DNA of 64,000 bases from Caulobacter radicis (GCF_003094615.1 NZ_QDKO01000007.1:1-64000); one strand, 5' to 3'. Counted from the stretch's first letter, positions 18,786 to 28,584 are shown. Numbers and translations are program-made. Notes: a model not told the origin generated them from the letters alone.

Positions 18786-20321
18786 ATGGAATTTGCTTCT
18801 GTCAGCCGGCGCGGCGCGCTCGGTACGCTGTCCCTCGGAGCCCTGATGGCCATGCTCCCCCGTCTTGTTGCGGCGCAACCGGCGCCTGTCGAAGGCGAGG
18901 CGTTCTCGCCCGACATCCTGCGCGGCATCGCCGAGCAATTGGCCAAGAAGCCCTATCGCGCGCCCGCCGCCGGCGGCGACAAGAGTGGTGGCGGGGGCTT
19001 GGCCGGACTGTCCTACGACGAATATTTCCGAATCCGATTCCGCGGCGAGCACGCCCTGTGGGCCGAGCGCGCCGCGCCGTTCCGCGCCGAGTTCTTCCCG
19101 CCGGCCTATCTCTATCCGCGGGTCTTCCCGATCTACGAGGTCGAGGGCGGCGTCGCGCGGCCGGTGCCGTTCGATCCGGAGATGTTCGACGTGCCGGGCG
19201 AGCACGCCGGCGCGGCCAAGGCCATCGGCGGCTTTTCGGGCTTGCGGCTGCTGTGGCCGCTGAACCGGGCCGACAAGCTGGACGAGATCGCCGTCTTCCA
19301 GGGCGCGAGCTATTTCCGCAGCCTGGGCCGCGACCAGTTCTACGGACTGTCGTCGCGGGGCCTGGCGATCGGCGCGGGCGAGCCCAACGAGGAGTTCCCC
19401 AGCTTCGAGCGCTTCTGGCTGGAGCGTCCGGCCGACGGGGCCGAGACGGTGGTGGTCCACGCGCTGATGGACAGCCCAAGCTGCACGGGCGCCTACAGCT
19501 TCACCATCCGGCCGGGCCAGGCGGTGACCTTCGACGTCACGGCGACGATCTTCCCGCGCGTGAAGATGACGAAGATGGGCGTGGCCGCGCAGAGCAGCAT
19601 GTTCCTGTTCAACGTCTCGGACGGTCCGCGCGGCGATGACTTCCGCACCGCCGTGCACGACAGTGACGGCCTGGCCATGCTGACCGGGACCGGCGAGCAG
19701 ATCTGGCGGCCGCTGACCAACCCGACCGCCCACCGGCTGTCGTACTTCCAGGACGAGAACCCCAGGGGCTTCGGCCTCGTGCAGCGGGCGCGGCGGCTGG
19801 AGGACTACGGCGACCTGGAAGCCCGCTACGACCTGCGGCCCAGCCTGTGGGTCGAGCCCCTGGGCGCCTGGGGCAAGGGCGCGGTGGTGCTGGCGGAACT
19901 AGCCACCCGCAAGGAGAGCGACGACAACATCGCCGTCTTCTGGCGGCCGGAGCAGGCCTGGGAGGCCGGTTCGCGCGTGGACCTGTCCTACCGCCTGCAC
20001 TGGGGCGGCGAACGGTTGGGCGACGGCGAGGCCAGGGTGGTGCGCACCCGCACCGGCGCGGACGCCCAGGACGGCCTTCGGATGTTCACGATCGACCTGT
20101 CGGGGCCGATGCTGGCCGACGGGCTGGACGGCGTTAAGCTCGAGATCGAGGCCAAGGGCGGCGAGACCACCTGGAGCAACATCACCCCCTATCCCCGCGC
20201 GGCGACCGCCCGGGCGGCGTTCGGCCTGAAGCCCACGGGCAAGCAGGCCGAGCTCAGCCTGCGCCTGACCCGCGACGGCAAGCCGATCTCGGAGACCTGG
20301 CGCTACCTCTGGACGGCGTGA
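18786..20321 (+). CDS. opgG: Periplasmic glucan biosynthesis protein, OpgG/OpgD (MdoG) family
   Basis: 511 residues, the same length as E. coli OpgG. The N terminus has a twin-arginine-like signal (SRRGALGTLSLGALMAML) ending near AAQP, a feature more typical of OpgD than OpgG. The MdoG domain includes SYDEYFRIRF, LYPRVFPIYEV, FQGASYFRSLGRDQFYGLS and the C-terminal Ig-like domain. These proteins shape osmoregulated periplasmic glucans made by OpgH in the inner membrane; opgH is not in the window. The upstream 221 bases are non-coding with no structure I can assign. The symbol could equally be opgD. Confidence 0.85.
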   Translation: MEFASVSRRGALGTLSLGALMAMLPRLVAAQPAPVEGEAFSPDILRGIAEQLAKKPYRAPAAGGDKSGGGGLAGLSYDEYFRIRFRGEHALWAERAAPFRAEFFPPAYLYPRVFPIYEVEGGVARPVPFDPEMFDVPGEHAGAAKAIGGFSGLRLLWPLNRADKLDEIAVFQGASYFRSLGRDQFYGLSSRGLAIGAGEPNEEFPSFERFWLERPADGAETVVVHALMDSPSCTGAYSFTIRPGQAVTFDVTATIFPRVKMTKMGVAAQSSMFLFNVSDGPRGDDFRTAVHDSDGLAMLTGTGEQIWRPLTNPTAHRLSYFQDENPRGFGLVQRARRLEDYGDLEARYDLRPSLWVEPLGAWGKGAVVLAELATRKESDDNIAVFWRPEQAWEAGSRVDLSYRLHWGGERLGDGEARVVRTRTGADAQDGLRMFTIDLSGPMLADGLDGVKLEIEAKGGETTWSNITPYPRAATARAAFGLKPTGKQAELSLRLTRDGKPISETWRYLWTA

Positions 20322-20445
20322 CGGGTCGTCGCAGGGCGGCGGCTTATACGGCTTTTGCGTAAGAACCCGCCTGGGTTTCAATCTTGGTTAATGAATTGCC
20401 GTCACGGCTCTTCCGATCAGGATTCCAGTGACCAGGGGTGGCGGC

Positions 20446-21987
20446 ATGAGCGCGCAGAACCAGCTCGACCAGCGCATGAGCTTCATGCGCTTCGACCACA
20501 AGGACCGCGCCGCCCTGCGGGCCGCCAAGCCGGTGATCGACGCCGAGATCAACGGCGCGCTGGACGCGTTCTACGCGCAGGTCCGGGCCTTCCCCGAGAC
20601 GCGCAAGATGTTCTCGAGCGACGCCCACATCAGCAACGCCCAGGGCCGGCAGGCCTCGCACTGGCGTCGCCTGGCCACCGCCGAATACGGCGCCGACTAT
20701 CAGGGCGACGTCGCCCGCATCGGCAAGGCCCACGCCGTCATCGGGCTTGAACCGCGCTGGTACATCGGCGGCTATGCCCTGGTGGCCGAGAAGCTGATCC
20801 GCGCCATGGTCGAAAAGCGCGCCAAGGGCCTGTTCGCCAGCGCCAAGAACGACGCCGACCTGGCCGACGGCCTGGTGGCGCTGAACAAGGCCGTGATGCT
20901 GGACATGGACCTGGCCATCTCGACCTATCTGGAACTGCTGCAGGACGAGCGCGACCAGCTGGAGGCCGAGCGCGCCAGCGCCGAGCAGCGCCAGGCCGAC
21001 GCCGTGCGCGCCGTGGGCGACGCCCTGTCGCGCCTGGCCGCCGGCGACCTGTCGGCCCGCGTCGACGGCGCCCTGTCTCCCGAGTTCGTCAGCCTGAAAT
21101 CCGACTTCGACCAGGCCGCCGCCGCCCTCGCCGAAGCCATGGGCGCGGTCGACCGCGCCACCCGCGGCATCCGCTCGGGCGCCGACGAGATCGCCTCGGC
21201 CGCCGACGACCTGGCCATGCGCAGCGAGCAGCAGGCCGCCACGCTGGAACAGACCGCCGCCGCCGTCGAGCAGCTGACCTCGACCGTCGCCAAGACCGCC
21301 CAAAGCGCCCGCGAGGTCTCCTCGCGCGTCGGCGAGGCCGCCACCGAGGCCCAGCGTTCGGGCGCCGTCGTGACCCGCGCCGCCGAGGCCATGAGCCAGA
21401 TCGAAAGCTCGTCCAACCAGGTCAACCACATCCTGGGCGTCATCGACGAGATCGCCTTCCAGACCAACCTTCTGGCCCTGAACGCCGGGGTCGAGGCCGC
21501 CCGCGCCGGCGACGCCGGCAAGGGCTTCGCCGTCGTGGCGCAGGAAGTCCGCGCGCTGGCCCAGCGCTCGGCCGAAGCGGCCAAGGAGATCAAGAGCCTG
21601 ATCTCCGACTCCAGCCGTCAGGTGGGCGAGGGCGTCGAGCTGGTGCGCCAGACGGGCGACGCCCTGCGCGGCATCGTCGACAAGGTCGGCGCCATCGACA
21701 GCCTGGTCAACGAGATCGCCGCCTCGGCCAACGAGCAGGCCAGCGCCCTGACCGAGGTCAACAGCGCCGTCGGCCAGCTGGACCAGGTCACCCAGCGCAA
21801 CACCGCCATGGCCCAGCGCTCCACCGACGCCACCCGCGCCCTGCGCGCCGAGGCCGCGGACCTGGCCAACCACGTCGGCGGCTTCCGCATCGGGTCGACC
21901 GCGCCGGCCCAGCGCTACGCCGAGCCGGAGCATCCGGTGCATGCGGCCCGCGCCAAGGTCGCCGCGTTCGCTCGTCCGGGCCGCTAG
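20446..21987 (+). CDS. Globin-coupled methyl-accepting chemotaxis protein (soluble aerotaxis-type sensor)
   Basis: 513 residues, with no membrane segment. Residues about 10-160 are a protoglobin/HemAT-type sensor domain; the proximal haem ligand is His96 in [18 protein letters not shown] linker with coiled coil ([20 protein letters not shown]) leads into a HAMP-like stretch and a long methyl-accepting domain with the invariant hairpin tip [16 protein letters not shown] followed by [16 protein letters not shown]. It should sense oxygen (or CO/NO) through haem and signal to CheA. The ATG at 20446 was preferred to the GTG at 20428 because AGGGG lies at proper distance. A terminator follows. No CheR-docking pentapeptide is seen. 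Confidence 0.92.
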   Translation: MSAQNQLDQRMSFMRFDHKDRAALRAAKPVIDAEINGALDAFYAQVRAFPETRKMFSSDAHISNAQGRQASHWRRLATAEYGADYQGDVARIGKAHAVIGLEPRWYIGGYALVAEKLIRAMVEKRAKGLFASAKNDADLADGLVALNKAVMLDMDLAISTYLELLQDERDQLEAERASAEQRQADAVRAVGDALSRLAAGDLSARVDGALSPEFVSLKSDFDQAAAALAEAMGAVDRATRGIRSGADEIASAADDLAMRSEQQAATLEQTAAAVEQLTSTVAKTAQSAREVSSRVGEAATEAQRSGAVVTRAAEAMSQIESSSNQVNHILGVIDEIAFQTNLLALNAGVEAARAGDAGKGFAVVAQEVRALAQRSAEAAKEIKSLISDSSRQVGEGVELVRQTGDALRGIVDKVGAIDSLVNEIAASANEQASALTEVNSAVGQLDQVTQRNTAMAQRSTDATRALRAEAADLANHVGGFRIGSTAPAQRYAEPEHPVHAARAKVAAFARPGR

Positions 21988-22010
21988 GACGTTCAGGCGT
22001 TAGAGATCAG

Positions 22011-22045
22011 AAGGGGCGCGGTCCGGCAGGGCCGCGCCCCTTTCT
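22011..22045 (+). terminator. Rho-independent terminator after the chemoreceptor gene
   Basis: A 12-bp stem (22013-22024 with 22029-22040, one G-T wobble) with the tetraloop GGCA is followed by TTTCTC. It lies 24 bases after the chemoreceptor stop and before the convergent cupin gene. Confidence 0.8.
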
Positions 22046-22053
22046 CGTTGTGG

Positions 22054-22533
22054 TCAGGGCTTGGGCGCGTCCGAGGCGACGACATAGTCGGTGCTCGTGG
22101 GGCCGTAGCCGAAGATGTAGACGCTGGCCGGCTGGTCGTGCGTCTGGGCGAAGTGATCCACGCCCGCCGGCTCGGTGTAGAAGCTGCCCGGCGGCAGCTC
22201 CTTGACCAGCGGGTCCTCGTTCCTGCGTCCGTAGCCGAAGAACCAAGTCCCGGAGACCACCACGGCCGTGCGGTCGTCCTTGTGGCTGTGGGCGGCGATG
22301 CGGGTATGGGGCGGCACGCGGATCTCGATCGTGTAGGGACCGGCCTTGGTCGGATCGCCGTACAGGGTGGTGGTCCGGATCCCGGCGACGCCGGAGGTGC
22401 CGGCCCCCGCGCCGCCCTTGGCCAGGGCCGCGATCTCGGGCGGCGTCAGGCGCAGGTCCTGGGCGTGGAGCGGCCCGGCCGAGGCGACGCTCGCCAGGGT
22501 CAGGCCAGCGAGGATGGCGAGGCGCGGGCTCAT
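22054..22533 (-). CDS. Secreted cupin-domain protein
   Basis: 159 residues. A signal peptide (1 to about 24, cleavage near LHA-QDL) directs it to the periplasm. The single cupin barrel shows metal-ligand-like residues in PPHTRIAAHSHKDDRTAVV (motif 1) and PPGSFYTEPAGVDHFAQTHD (motif 2). The histidine/glutamate set suggests bound metal, and the reaction is unknown. It is the second gene of a pair with the hydrolase, overlapping by four bases (ATGA), so both exported proteins are likely made together. Confidence 0.75.
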   Translation of the reverse strand: MSPRLAILAGLTLASVASAGPLHAQDLRLTPPEIAALAKGGAGAGTSGVAGIRTTTLYGDPTKAGPYTIEIRVPPHTRIAAHSHKDDRTAVVVSGTWFFGYGRRNEDPLVKELPPGSFYTEPAGVDHFAQTHDQPASVYIFGYGPTSTDYVVASDAPKP

Positions 22534-23480
22534 GGCCTGGCCGTCGGCTTGGCGTCGAGGAAGTCGTGGACGATCTTCACCGTCGCGGCCGGGTTCTCTT
22601 CCATGATCCAGTGGCCGGAGGCGGGGATCACGCCTTCGGTGACGTCGCTGGCCGTGTAGCGCATCACCGCGGCCATGGTCAGGCCGAACGACTTTTCGCC
22701 GCCCAGGGCCAGGACCGGCATCGGAAGCTTGCCCTTCTCGGCGAGGATGGCCTTGTCGTCGATGGCGTCCTGGTCGAAGGCCGCGAACTGGGAGAAGCCG
22801 GCGTGCATGGCGCCGGGCTGGGCGTAGAGCTTGGCGTAGTGGACGCGGGCGCCTTCCGAGAACTTGGCCGGATCGGCCGAGAACTCGTTCCAGAAGCGGT
22901 CGAGATAGATCCGCTCGCGGCCGGCCACCAGCCGTTCCATGTCCGGACCGCCGAAGCGGAAGTGCCAGAGCAGCGGGTTCTTGGTGATCTCGTCCCAGGG
23001 GCCGATCCCGGGCACGGGAGCGTCGATCAGGACGAAGCGGCCCACCCGCTCGGGGCTGCGCATGGCGAAGGCGTAGCCGACCATGTTGCCGATGTCGTGG
23101 GTGACGAGGTCGGCCCTGTCGACCTTCAGGGCGTCCAGCACCCCGGCCACGTCGCCGGCTTGGGTTTTCTTGTCATAGCCGCCGGCCGGGCGCGACGACA
23201 GGCCAAGGCCGCGCAGGTCGGGCACGATGACCGTATGGTCGCGGGCCAGGTCGGCGGCCAGCGGCGCCCACATGTCGCCGGTCTCGCCATAGCCGTGCAG
23301 CAGCACGACCGCGGGGCCCTTGCCGCCGACCCGCACGTGGATCGTCGCGCCGTTGGTGGTGATCTGGCTGGTCTTGAAGCCGGCGGGGAAGGGTGGGGGC
23401 TGGGCCAGGCTCGGCGAGGCCGAGGCCAGGCCGGCGGTGAGGACGGCGGCCGCTGTGGCGCCGAGGAATGTACGGGTCAT
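22530..23480 (-). CDS. Secreted alpha/beta hydrolase, epoxide hydrolase-like
   Basis: 316 residues. A signal peptide (1 to about 27, ASPSLAQ) is followed by an alpha/beta hydrolase core: oxyanion motif LLHGYGETGDMW, nucleophile elbow LVTHDIGNMVG with Asp129 instead of serine, and a late histidine in ASGHWIMEENP. An aspartate nucleophile is the mark of epoxide hydrolases and haloalkane/fluoroacetate dehalogenases. DLRGLGLSSRP supports the epoxide hydrolase group. The frame is open 32 codons further upstream, but the ATG at 23480 has a GGAGAG ribosome site and begins the signal peptide. Divergent from the propeller kinase gene, with a small palindrome between them. Confidence 0.82.
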   Translation of the reverse strand: MTRTFLGATAAAVLTAGLASASPSLAQPPPFPAGFKTSQITTNGATIHVRVGGKGPAVVLLHGYGETGDMWAPLAADLARDHTVIVPDLRGLGLSSRPAGGYDKKTQAGDVAGVLDALKVDRADLVTHDIGNMVGYAFAMRSPERVGRFVLIDAPVPGIGPWDEITKNPLLWHFRFGGPDMERLVAGRERIYLDRFWNEFSADPAKFSEGARVHYAKLYAQPGAMHAGFSQFAAFDQDAIDDKAILAEKGKLPMPVLALGGEKSFGLTMAAVMRYTASDVTEGVIPASGHWIMEENPAATVKIVHDFLDAKPTARP

Positions 23481-23592
23481 CGGTGTCTCTCCGGAGGCGT
23501 GCGGCCGGCGTTCGTCGACGCCTCCGCGATTTCCGATGACACTGTTCGTCCGGTGTGCTTGAGCCCTCAATGCCAACCGGGGAGCGAGTGCT

Positions 23593-23606
23593 TACCCGGA
23601 TGGGTA
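23593..23606. promoter_or_regulatory. Palindrome TACCC-N4-GGGTA between divergent hydrolase and kinase genes
   Basis: TACCCGGATGGGTA is a perfect 5-4-5 inverted repeat within GCTTACCC...GGGTATGC. Short TAC/GTA-ended palindromes are common targets of NarL/FixJ-family response regulators, and the regulator encoded at 26699-27340 belongs to that family. The site is centred 71 bases before the kinase start codon and 119 bases before the hydrolase start codon, so it could serve both. Binding is inferred. Confidence 0.4.
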
Positions 23607-23670
23607 TGCGGGCGCGGCGCGGTTCGGCGCAGTGTGAGGCCTGGCTTCAGTCCGGCTTCAGGGGGACGCG

Positions 23671-26600
23671 ATGATCGACTGTCGAGGTTCGCGGGCCGCC
23701 CTCGCGTTGGCGCTGCTGGCCGCCTTCCTGTTCGCCCCCACAGCGGCGCCGGCGCAGTCCGACGCCCTGTCGATCGCGCAGTTTCGCCATACGGCCTGGC
23801 GGGGCGCGGCCTCGGCGCCTGGGCGGATCAACGACATCACCCAGACGCGGGACGGCTATCTGTGGATTTCGGGTTCGGACGGCCTGGCGCGGTTCGACGG
23901 CGTCACCTTCGACACCTACTCGCCGGCGAGCGATGATCCCACCGTCTTCTATGGCGTCGCCCAGATGCTGGAGACCCGCACGGGCGAGCTGTGGGTCGGG
24001 CGGTTCCAGGGCGAGGGGGTGTCGATCTTCCGGGACGGTCGGTTCGCCTCGACCGGCATGCTCGATCCCTCGCGCCAGATCACCGAACTGCTGCAGGACC
24101 AGGACGGCGTCATCTGGGCGGTCAACGCCAGGGCCACGAACTCGCTGTCGCGGTTCGTCGGCGGGCGCTGGGAGACGCTGGGGGCGGGCTGGGACGCGCC
24201 CGACGGCTGGATCATGTCGATGGCGGCGGCGCGCGACGGCGTGCTGTGGGTGGCCACGCAGGACAAGCTGTTCTTCCTGCGACGGGGCGCGCGCCGCTTC
24301 GAGACGACCAACGCCAGGGTCGAGAGGGGCGCCGGGCTGGCCGAGGACGGCGCCGGCCACATCTGGATTTCCGACCAGGCGGGAACCCGCCGACTGCCGG
24401 ACTACGCCGCGGGCCAGACCAGCGCTCGGGGCCTGCCCAACTATCCGGCGCCGGGGCGGCGCCTGCGCACCAAGATCGTCTTCGCGCCCGACGGCAGCCT
24501 GTGGGGCGCGACCGGTTCGGCCGGCCTGTTCCGCATCACCCATCCCGACGGCCCCGGCGTGATAACGACCTACGGCGTCAAGGACGGCCTGACCGACGAC
24601 CAGGCGGCGTCGATCTTCGTCGACCGCGAGGGCACGGTCTGGACCGGCGGCGACCGGGGCCTCAACGCCTTCGTGGCGCCCAGCATCGTCGAGGAGGCGG
24701 CGATCCCGGCCGGGGCGGACGAATACTACGTCGCCGAGGACGGCCGGGGCCTCGTCTATGTCAGCGACAGTGCGGGCCTCTTCGTGATCCGCCCCTACAA
24801 GTCGCCCGTCCGGATCCGCCAGGGACTGACGCGCGACATCGTCCTGTGCGGTGGTGAAGGCGCCGTCTTCCTGCTGCACGACGGCGTCGTGGACGAGATC
24901 CGGGATGGGCGCACGGTCCGGTCCTTCGCGATGGACAAGCCTCGGACCCTGTTCCGCTGCGCGGTCGGGGCCGGCGGGCGGCTATGGGTCTCGTCCAACG
25001 ACCACGGACTGGCCATGCACGACGAGGCCGGCTGGCATGACCGGCGGGCGCTGACCAGCGGCGTCGACGAGCAGTTCGCGGTCGACCGGCGAGGGCGCCC
25101 GATCGTCATCAGCGGCTTTTCCAGCCTGACCCGCATCGACGGCGACAAGACCGCGGCCTGGAGCGCCGCGCAACTGCGGCTGGGGCGCCTCACCTTCGTC
25201 AACGACGGCGCGGCCGGCCTGGTCGTGGGCGGGGCGGCGGGCCTGGCGCGGCTGTCTCCCGGTCGTATCGAGCACATCGACCTGCGTCGCCATCCCTGGC
25301 TGCGCAACGTGCGCTACATGCTGGAGACGCCCGACGGCGAGGTCTGGCTGTTCACCTTCTCCAGCATCGTGCGGCTGTCGGCGGCCGATCTGAACCGCGC
25401 CTTCGCCCATCCCGACGACCCGATCCCGCATCGGGTCTTCGACGAGTTGGACGGGCTGACCAGCGGTTCGGCGCGCTATGACGGCGTGCGCGCGGCGCGC
25501 GGCGGCGACGGGCGGCTGTGGTTCCTAGGCACGGCCAGCGTCATGCGCATCACCCCCGGCGGCCTGATGCGCAACGACGCGCCGCCGCCGATCCTGATCC
25601 GGGCCGCGACGGCGAGCGGACGGGCGCTGCCGGCGGGCGGGGCCGTCACCCTGCCGGTCGGGACCTCGCGGTTGCAGATCGACTATGTGGCGCTGAGCCT
25701 GCGCACGCCGGGACGGGTGCGTTTCCGCTATCGGCTGGCGGGAATCGACGAGGCCTGGGTCGAGGCCGGTTCGCGCCGCACGGCCTTCTACAACAATCTG
25801 CCGCCGGGCCAGTATCGCTTCACGGTCGTGGCCGCCAACGACGACGGGGTCTGGAACACCACGGGCGCCTCCCTCGACGTGACCGTGCCGCCGACCTTCT
25901 GGCAGTCGCGGCTGTTCCTGGTGCTGTGCCTGCTGGCCTTCGCGGCCATGGTCTGGGGGCTCTACCGCGTCCGGCTGCGGACGGTGACAGAGAGAATCCG
26001 TACACGGATGAATGAGCGGATCGCCGAGCGCGAGCGGATCGCCCGCGAGCTGCACGACACGCTGTTGCAGGGCGTGCAGGGCCTGATCCTGCGCTTCCAA
26101 CTGATCGTCGAGGACCTGCCACGCGAGCAGCCCCAGCGGGCGCCGCTGGAACGGGCGCTCGACGCCGCCGACGAGGCGCTGGGCCAGGCTCGCGACCGGG
26201 TGCTGGACCTGCGCGCGGCCGATCGCGCCGAAGACCTGGAAGCGGCGCTCTCCAAGCTGACCCAGGCCCATGGCGGCGAGGGCGGGCCGTTGGTGGGCGT
26301 GTTCGTCGAGGGAACGCCCCGGGCGCTGGACGAGATCGCCGCCGACGAGGTGCTGGCGATCGTCGGCGAAGCCGTGGCCAACGCGCGGGCCCACGCCGGC
26401 GCCGGCTGCATCGAGGTTCGCGTGGCGTTCGGATCGCGCCGCCTGACCGTGGCGGTCGTCGACGATGGCAAGGGCATGGGGCCCGACATCCTGCGCGAGG
26501 GCGGCCGTCATCGTCATTTCGGCCTGGCCGGCATGCGCGAGCGGGCGCGAACGCTGAGCGGCAGGCTGGTCATCGAAAGCCCGGCGGGCGGCGGCACGCG

Positions 26601-26706
26601 CATTGTCGTCACCATTCCGGCGCGGACGGCCTATAGTCCCCGACCTTGGCCGTCATGGCGCGCGCTGCTCTCGCGGCTTTGGAAGGGGAGGCCCTGGCAT
26701 GGATGA
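23671..26706 (+). CDS. Sensor histidine kinase with periplasmic two-component propeller (Reg_prop, Y_Y_Y)
   Basis: 1011 residues. A signal peptide (1 to about 30) leads into a periplasmic sensor of about 700 residues with repeated Reg_prop units (TRDGYLWISGSDGLARFDGV, DREGTVWTGGDRGLNAF, PDGEVWLFTFSSIVRLS), then a Y_Y_Y module (VRFRYRLAGIDEAWVEAGSR). One membrane segment (about 748-768) precedes a HisKA_3 dimerisation domain with His795 in IARELHDTLLQGVQGL and an HATPase_c domain (Asn904; VVDDGKGMG; GLAGMRERA). This design is often used to sense polysaccharide or envelope-derived ligands. The gene overlaps its response regulator gene by eight bases, making a clear kinase-regulator pair. Confidence 0.92.
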   Translation: MIDCRGSRAALALALLAAFLFAPTAAPAQSDALSIAQFRHTAWRGAASAPGRINDITQTRDGYLWISGSDGLARFDGVTFDTYSPASDDPTVFYGVAQMLETRTGELWVGRFQGEGVSIFRDGRFASTGMLDPSRQITELLQDQDGVIWAVNARATNSLSRFVGGRWETLGAGWDAPDGWIMSMAAARDGVLWVATQDKLFFLRRGARRFETTNARVERGAGLAEDGAGHIWISDQAGTRRLPDYAAGQTSARGLPNYPAPGRRLRTKIVFAPDGSLWGATGSAGLFRITHPDGPGVITTYGVKDGLTDDQAASIFVDREGTVWTGGDRGLNAFVAPSIVEEAAIPAGADEYYVAEDGRGLVYVSDSAGLFVIRPYKSPVRIRQGLTRDIVLCGGEGAVFLLHDGVVDEIRDGRTVRSFAMDKPRTLFRCAVGAGGRLWVSSNDHGLAMHDEAGWHDRRALTSGVDEQFAVDRRGRPIVISGFSSLTRIDGDKTAAWSAAQLRLGRLTFVNDGAAGLVVGGAAGLARLSPGRIEHIDLRRHPWLRNVRYMLETPDGEVWLFTFSSIVRLSAADLNRAFAHPDDPIPHRVFDELDGLTSGSARYDGVRAARGGDGRLWFLGTASVMRITPGGLMRNDAPPPILIRAATASGRALPAGGAVTLPVGTSRLQIDYVALSLRTPGRVRFRYRLAGIDEAWVEAGSRRTAFYNNLPPGQYRFTVVAANDDGVWNTTGASLDVTVPPTFWQSRLFLVLCLLAFAAMVWGLYRVRLRTVTERIRTRMNERIAERERIARELHDTLLQGVQGLILRFQLIVEDLPREQPQRAPLERALDAADEALGQARDRVLDLRAADRAEDLEAALSKLTQAHGGEGGPLVGVFVEGTPRALDEIAADEVLAIVGEAVANARAHAGAGCIEVRVAFGSRRLTVAVVDDGKGMGPDILREGGRHRHFGLAGMRERARTLSGRLVIESPAGGGTRIVVTIPARTAYSPRPWPSWRALLSRLWKGRPWHG

Positions 26707-27340
26707 CCCGAGCGCCTCCGCCGGGGTCATCCGGATCCTGGTGGTCGACGACCATCCGATGCTGCGCGACGGCATCGTCGGGCTCGTCGACCGGCAGGCC
26801 GACATGCGGGTGGTGGGCGAGGCGGCCGACGGCGTCCAGGCGCTGGAGGCCTTCGCCGCGCTACGGCCGGACCTGACATTGATGGACATCCAGATGCCGG
26901 GCCTGGACGGCGTGGCGGCGATCGAGCGGATCCGGGGCCTGGATCCCCGGGCGGCGGTGATCGTCCTGACCACCTATCCCGGCGACACCCTGGCCCTGCG
27001 CGCCCTGAGGGCGGGGGCCAGCGGCTACCTGCTGAAGAACTGCATCCGCAAGGAGCTCCTGGAGACCATCCGCAACGTCCATGCCGGGCGGCGGGTGCTG
27101 GCGCCGGAGATCGCCCAGGAGATCGCCCTGCACGCGCTGGAAGAGCCGCTGACTGACCGCGAGCGGGTGATCCTGCTGCAGGTGGCCGAGGGCCGGGCCA
27201 ACAAGGAGATCGCCCGGCGCATGTCGGTGTCGCCCGACACGATCAAGGCCTGCCTCAAGACCATCTACCTCAAGCTCGACGTCGGCGACCGCACCCAGGC
27301 CGTCGTCGCCGCCGTGCGCCGGGGCTACATAGGTCTTTAG
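26699..27340 (+). CDS. NarL/FixJ-family response regulator, partner of the propeller kinase
   Basis: 213 residues. The receiver (about 10-130) has acidic pair VVDDH, phosphoacceptor Asp63 (LTLMDIQMPG), Thr in VLTTYPGD and Lys in YLLKN. The LuxR-type helix-turn-helix (about 150-210) is LTDRERVILLQVAEGRANKE with IARRMSVSPDTIKACLKTIY. The ATG at 26699 has a GGAAGGGGAG region upstream and lies inside the end of the kinase gene; the frame is open further upstream, but that part is within the kinase coding sequence. Targets could include the divergent hydrolase-cupin pair and its own operon. It converges with the LacI-family gene three bases later. Confidence 0.9.
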   Translation: MDDPSASAGVIRILVVDDHPMLRDGIVGLVDRQADMRVVGEAADGVQALEAFAALRPDLTLMDIQMPGLDGVAAIERIRGLDPRAAVIVLTTYPGDTLALRALRAGASGYLLKNCIRKELLETIRNVHAGRRVLAPEIAQEIALHALEEPLTDRERVILLQVAEGRANKEIARRMSVSPDTIKACLKTIYLKLDVGDRTQAVVAAVRRGYIGL

Positions 27341-27343
27341 GCT

Positions 27344-28408
27344 CTAGGGCGCCGGCGGCGGGGCCGTCGAGGCGCGGTGGATCAGCTCGAACGGCAGCAG
27401 CTCGTCGATCGGTGCGGCCATGGCGCCGGCCGCGCCGCCCTTGACCTGGCCCTTGATCAGCAGGCGCGTGGCCAGTTCGGCCATCTCCACGACCGGCTGG
27501 CGCACGGTGGTCAGCTGCGGGCGCGAGAAGCGGGCGCTGGGGCTGTCGTCGAAGCCGGCGACCGAGACCTCGCCCGGTACCAGCACGCCGGCCTCGGCGG
27601 CGGCGGCCAGGACGCCCAGCGCCATGTCGTCGTTCGAGGCGAAGATGGCGGTGGGGCGGTCGGGCAGGGCCAGCAAGGCCTTGGCCGCGTCGTGGCCCGA
27701 CTGGAAGGTGAAGTCGCCCTGGCGGATCCAGGCCTGGTCGACGGAGAGGCCGCGGGCCTCCATGGCCGCCAGATAGCCTTGGCGGCGGGCCTGGCTGGCG
27801 CCGTGGCGCGGCTCGCCGACCACGAAGCCGATGCGCTTGTGGCCAAGACCGGCCAGGTGTTCGGTGACGTCGCGGGCGGCGGCGAAATTGTCCATGTGCA
27901 CGCGCGGGCCGGGACCCTCGGTCTCTTCCGGACCCAGGCGTACATAGGGCGTGCCGGACTTGTTCAAAAGCTCCAGCACGATCTCGTTGTCGGAGCTGGG
28001 CGGGGTCAGGATCACGCCGTCGGGCTTGAGGGCGGCCAGCAGGGCGCCGACCTCCTGGCGGATCTGCGGGGCCTCGTGGTCGATCAGCTCGACCAGCAGG
28101 TGGTAGCCGGCGTCGCGGCACTGCAGCGTGGCGCCCAGCTGGATGCGCGACAGGTAGTCGGCGCCGCGCTCGCTGCGCCAGTGGTCGATGGTCAGGGCCG
28201 CGTCGACGAAGACGGCGATGACGAAGCTCTTGGAGCCGGCCAGGCTGCGGGCCGACAGGTTGGGGCTGTAGCCGAGCGCCTGGGCGGCCTCGAGCACGCG
28301 CTCGCGCATCATCGGCCGCACGTTCGGCTCGTTGTTCATGACCCGCGAGACGGTCTTGATCGAAACCTCGGCGCGCGCCGCCACGTCGTAGATCGTCACC
28401 GAGGCCAT
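27344..28408 (-). CDS. LacI-family transcriptional regulator
   Basis: 354 residues. The N-terminal helix-turn-helix (VTIYDVAARAEVSIKTVSRV, with hinge LGYSPNLSARSL) is followed by a periplasmic-binding-protein-like effector domain (FVIAVFVDAALT, then AIFASNDDMALGVLAAAAE and SVAGFDDSPSARF). Such regulators bind a sugar or sugar derivative and usually repress adjacent transport and catabolic genes. The divergent MFS transporter gene at 28612 is the obvious target. The 203-base region between them holds an imperfect palindrome near the transporter start. The sugar is not identifiable. Confidence 0.9.
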   Translation of the reverse strand: MASVTIYDVAARAEVSIKTVSRVMNNEPNVRPMMRERVLEAAQALGYSPNLSARSLAGSKSFVIAVFVDAALTIDHWRSERGADYLSRIQLGATLQCRDAGYHLLVELIDHEAPQIRQEVGALLAALKPDGVILTPPSSDNEIVLELLNKSGTPYVRLGPEETEGPGPRVHMDNFAAARDVTEHLAGLGHKRIGFVVGEPRHGASQARRQGYLAAMEARGLSVDQAWIRQGDFTFQSGHDAAKALLALPDRPTAIFASNDDMALGVLAAAAEAGVLVPGEVSVAGFDDSPSARFSRPQLTTVRQPVVEMAELATRLLIKGQVKGGAAGAMAAPIDELLPFELIHRASTAPPPAP

Positions 28409-28584
28409 CGGTCTGCCGTTTCCCCCGCTACCGGACTCAACCCTTTGTCCGAGCCTAGAGCATTTGTCGTGCCTAGGGCGACCCCGCCAGCGACGAAAAA
28501 ACTCGGGGACAGGCCTGAAGGCCCCTTGCCGGGGGCGGAAGGCGCGGCGAAGGTCGCCGGGCAGGCGAACGCGGCGGCTTTAAA

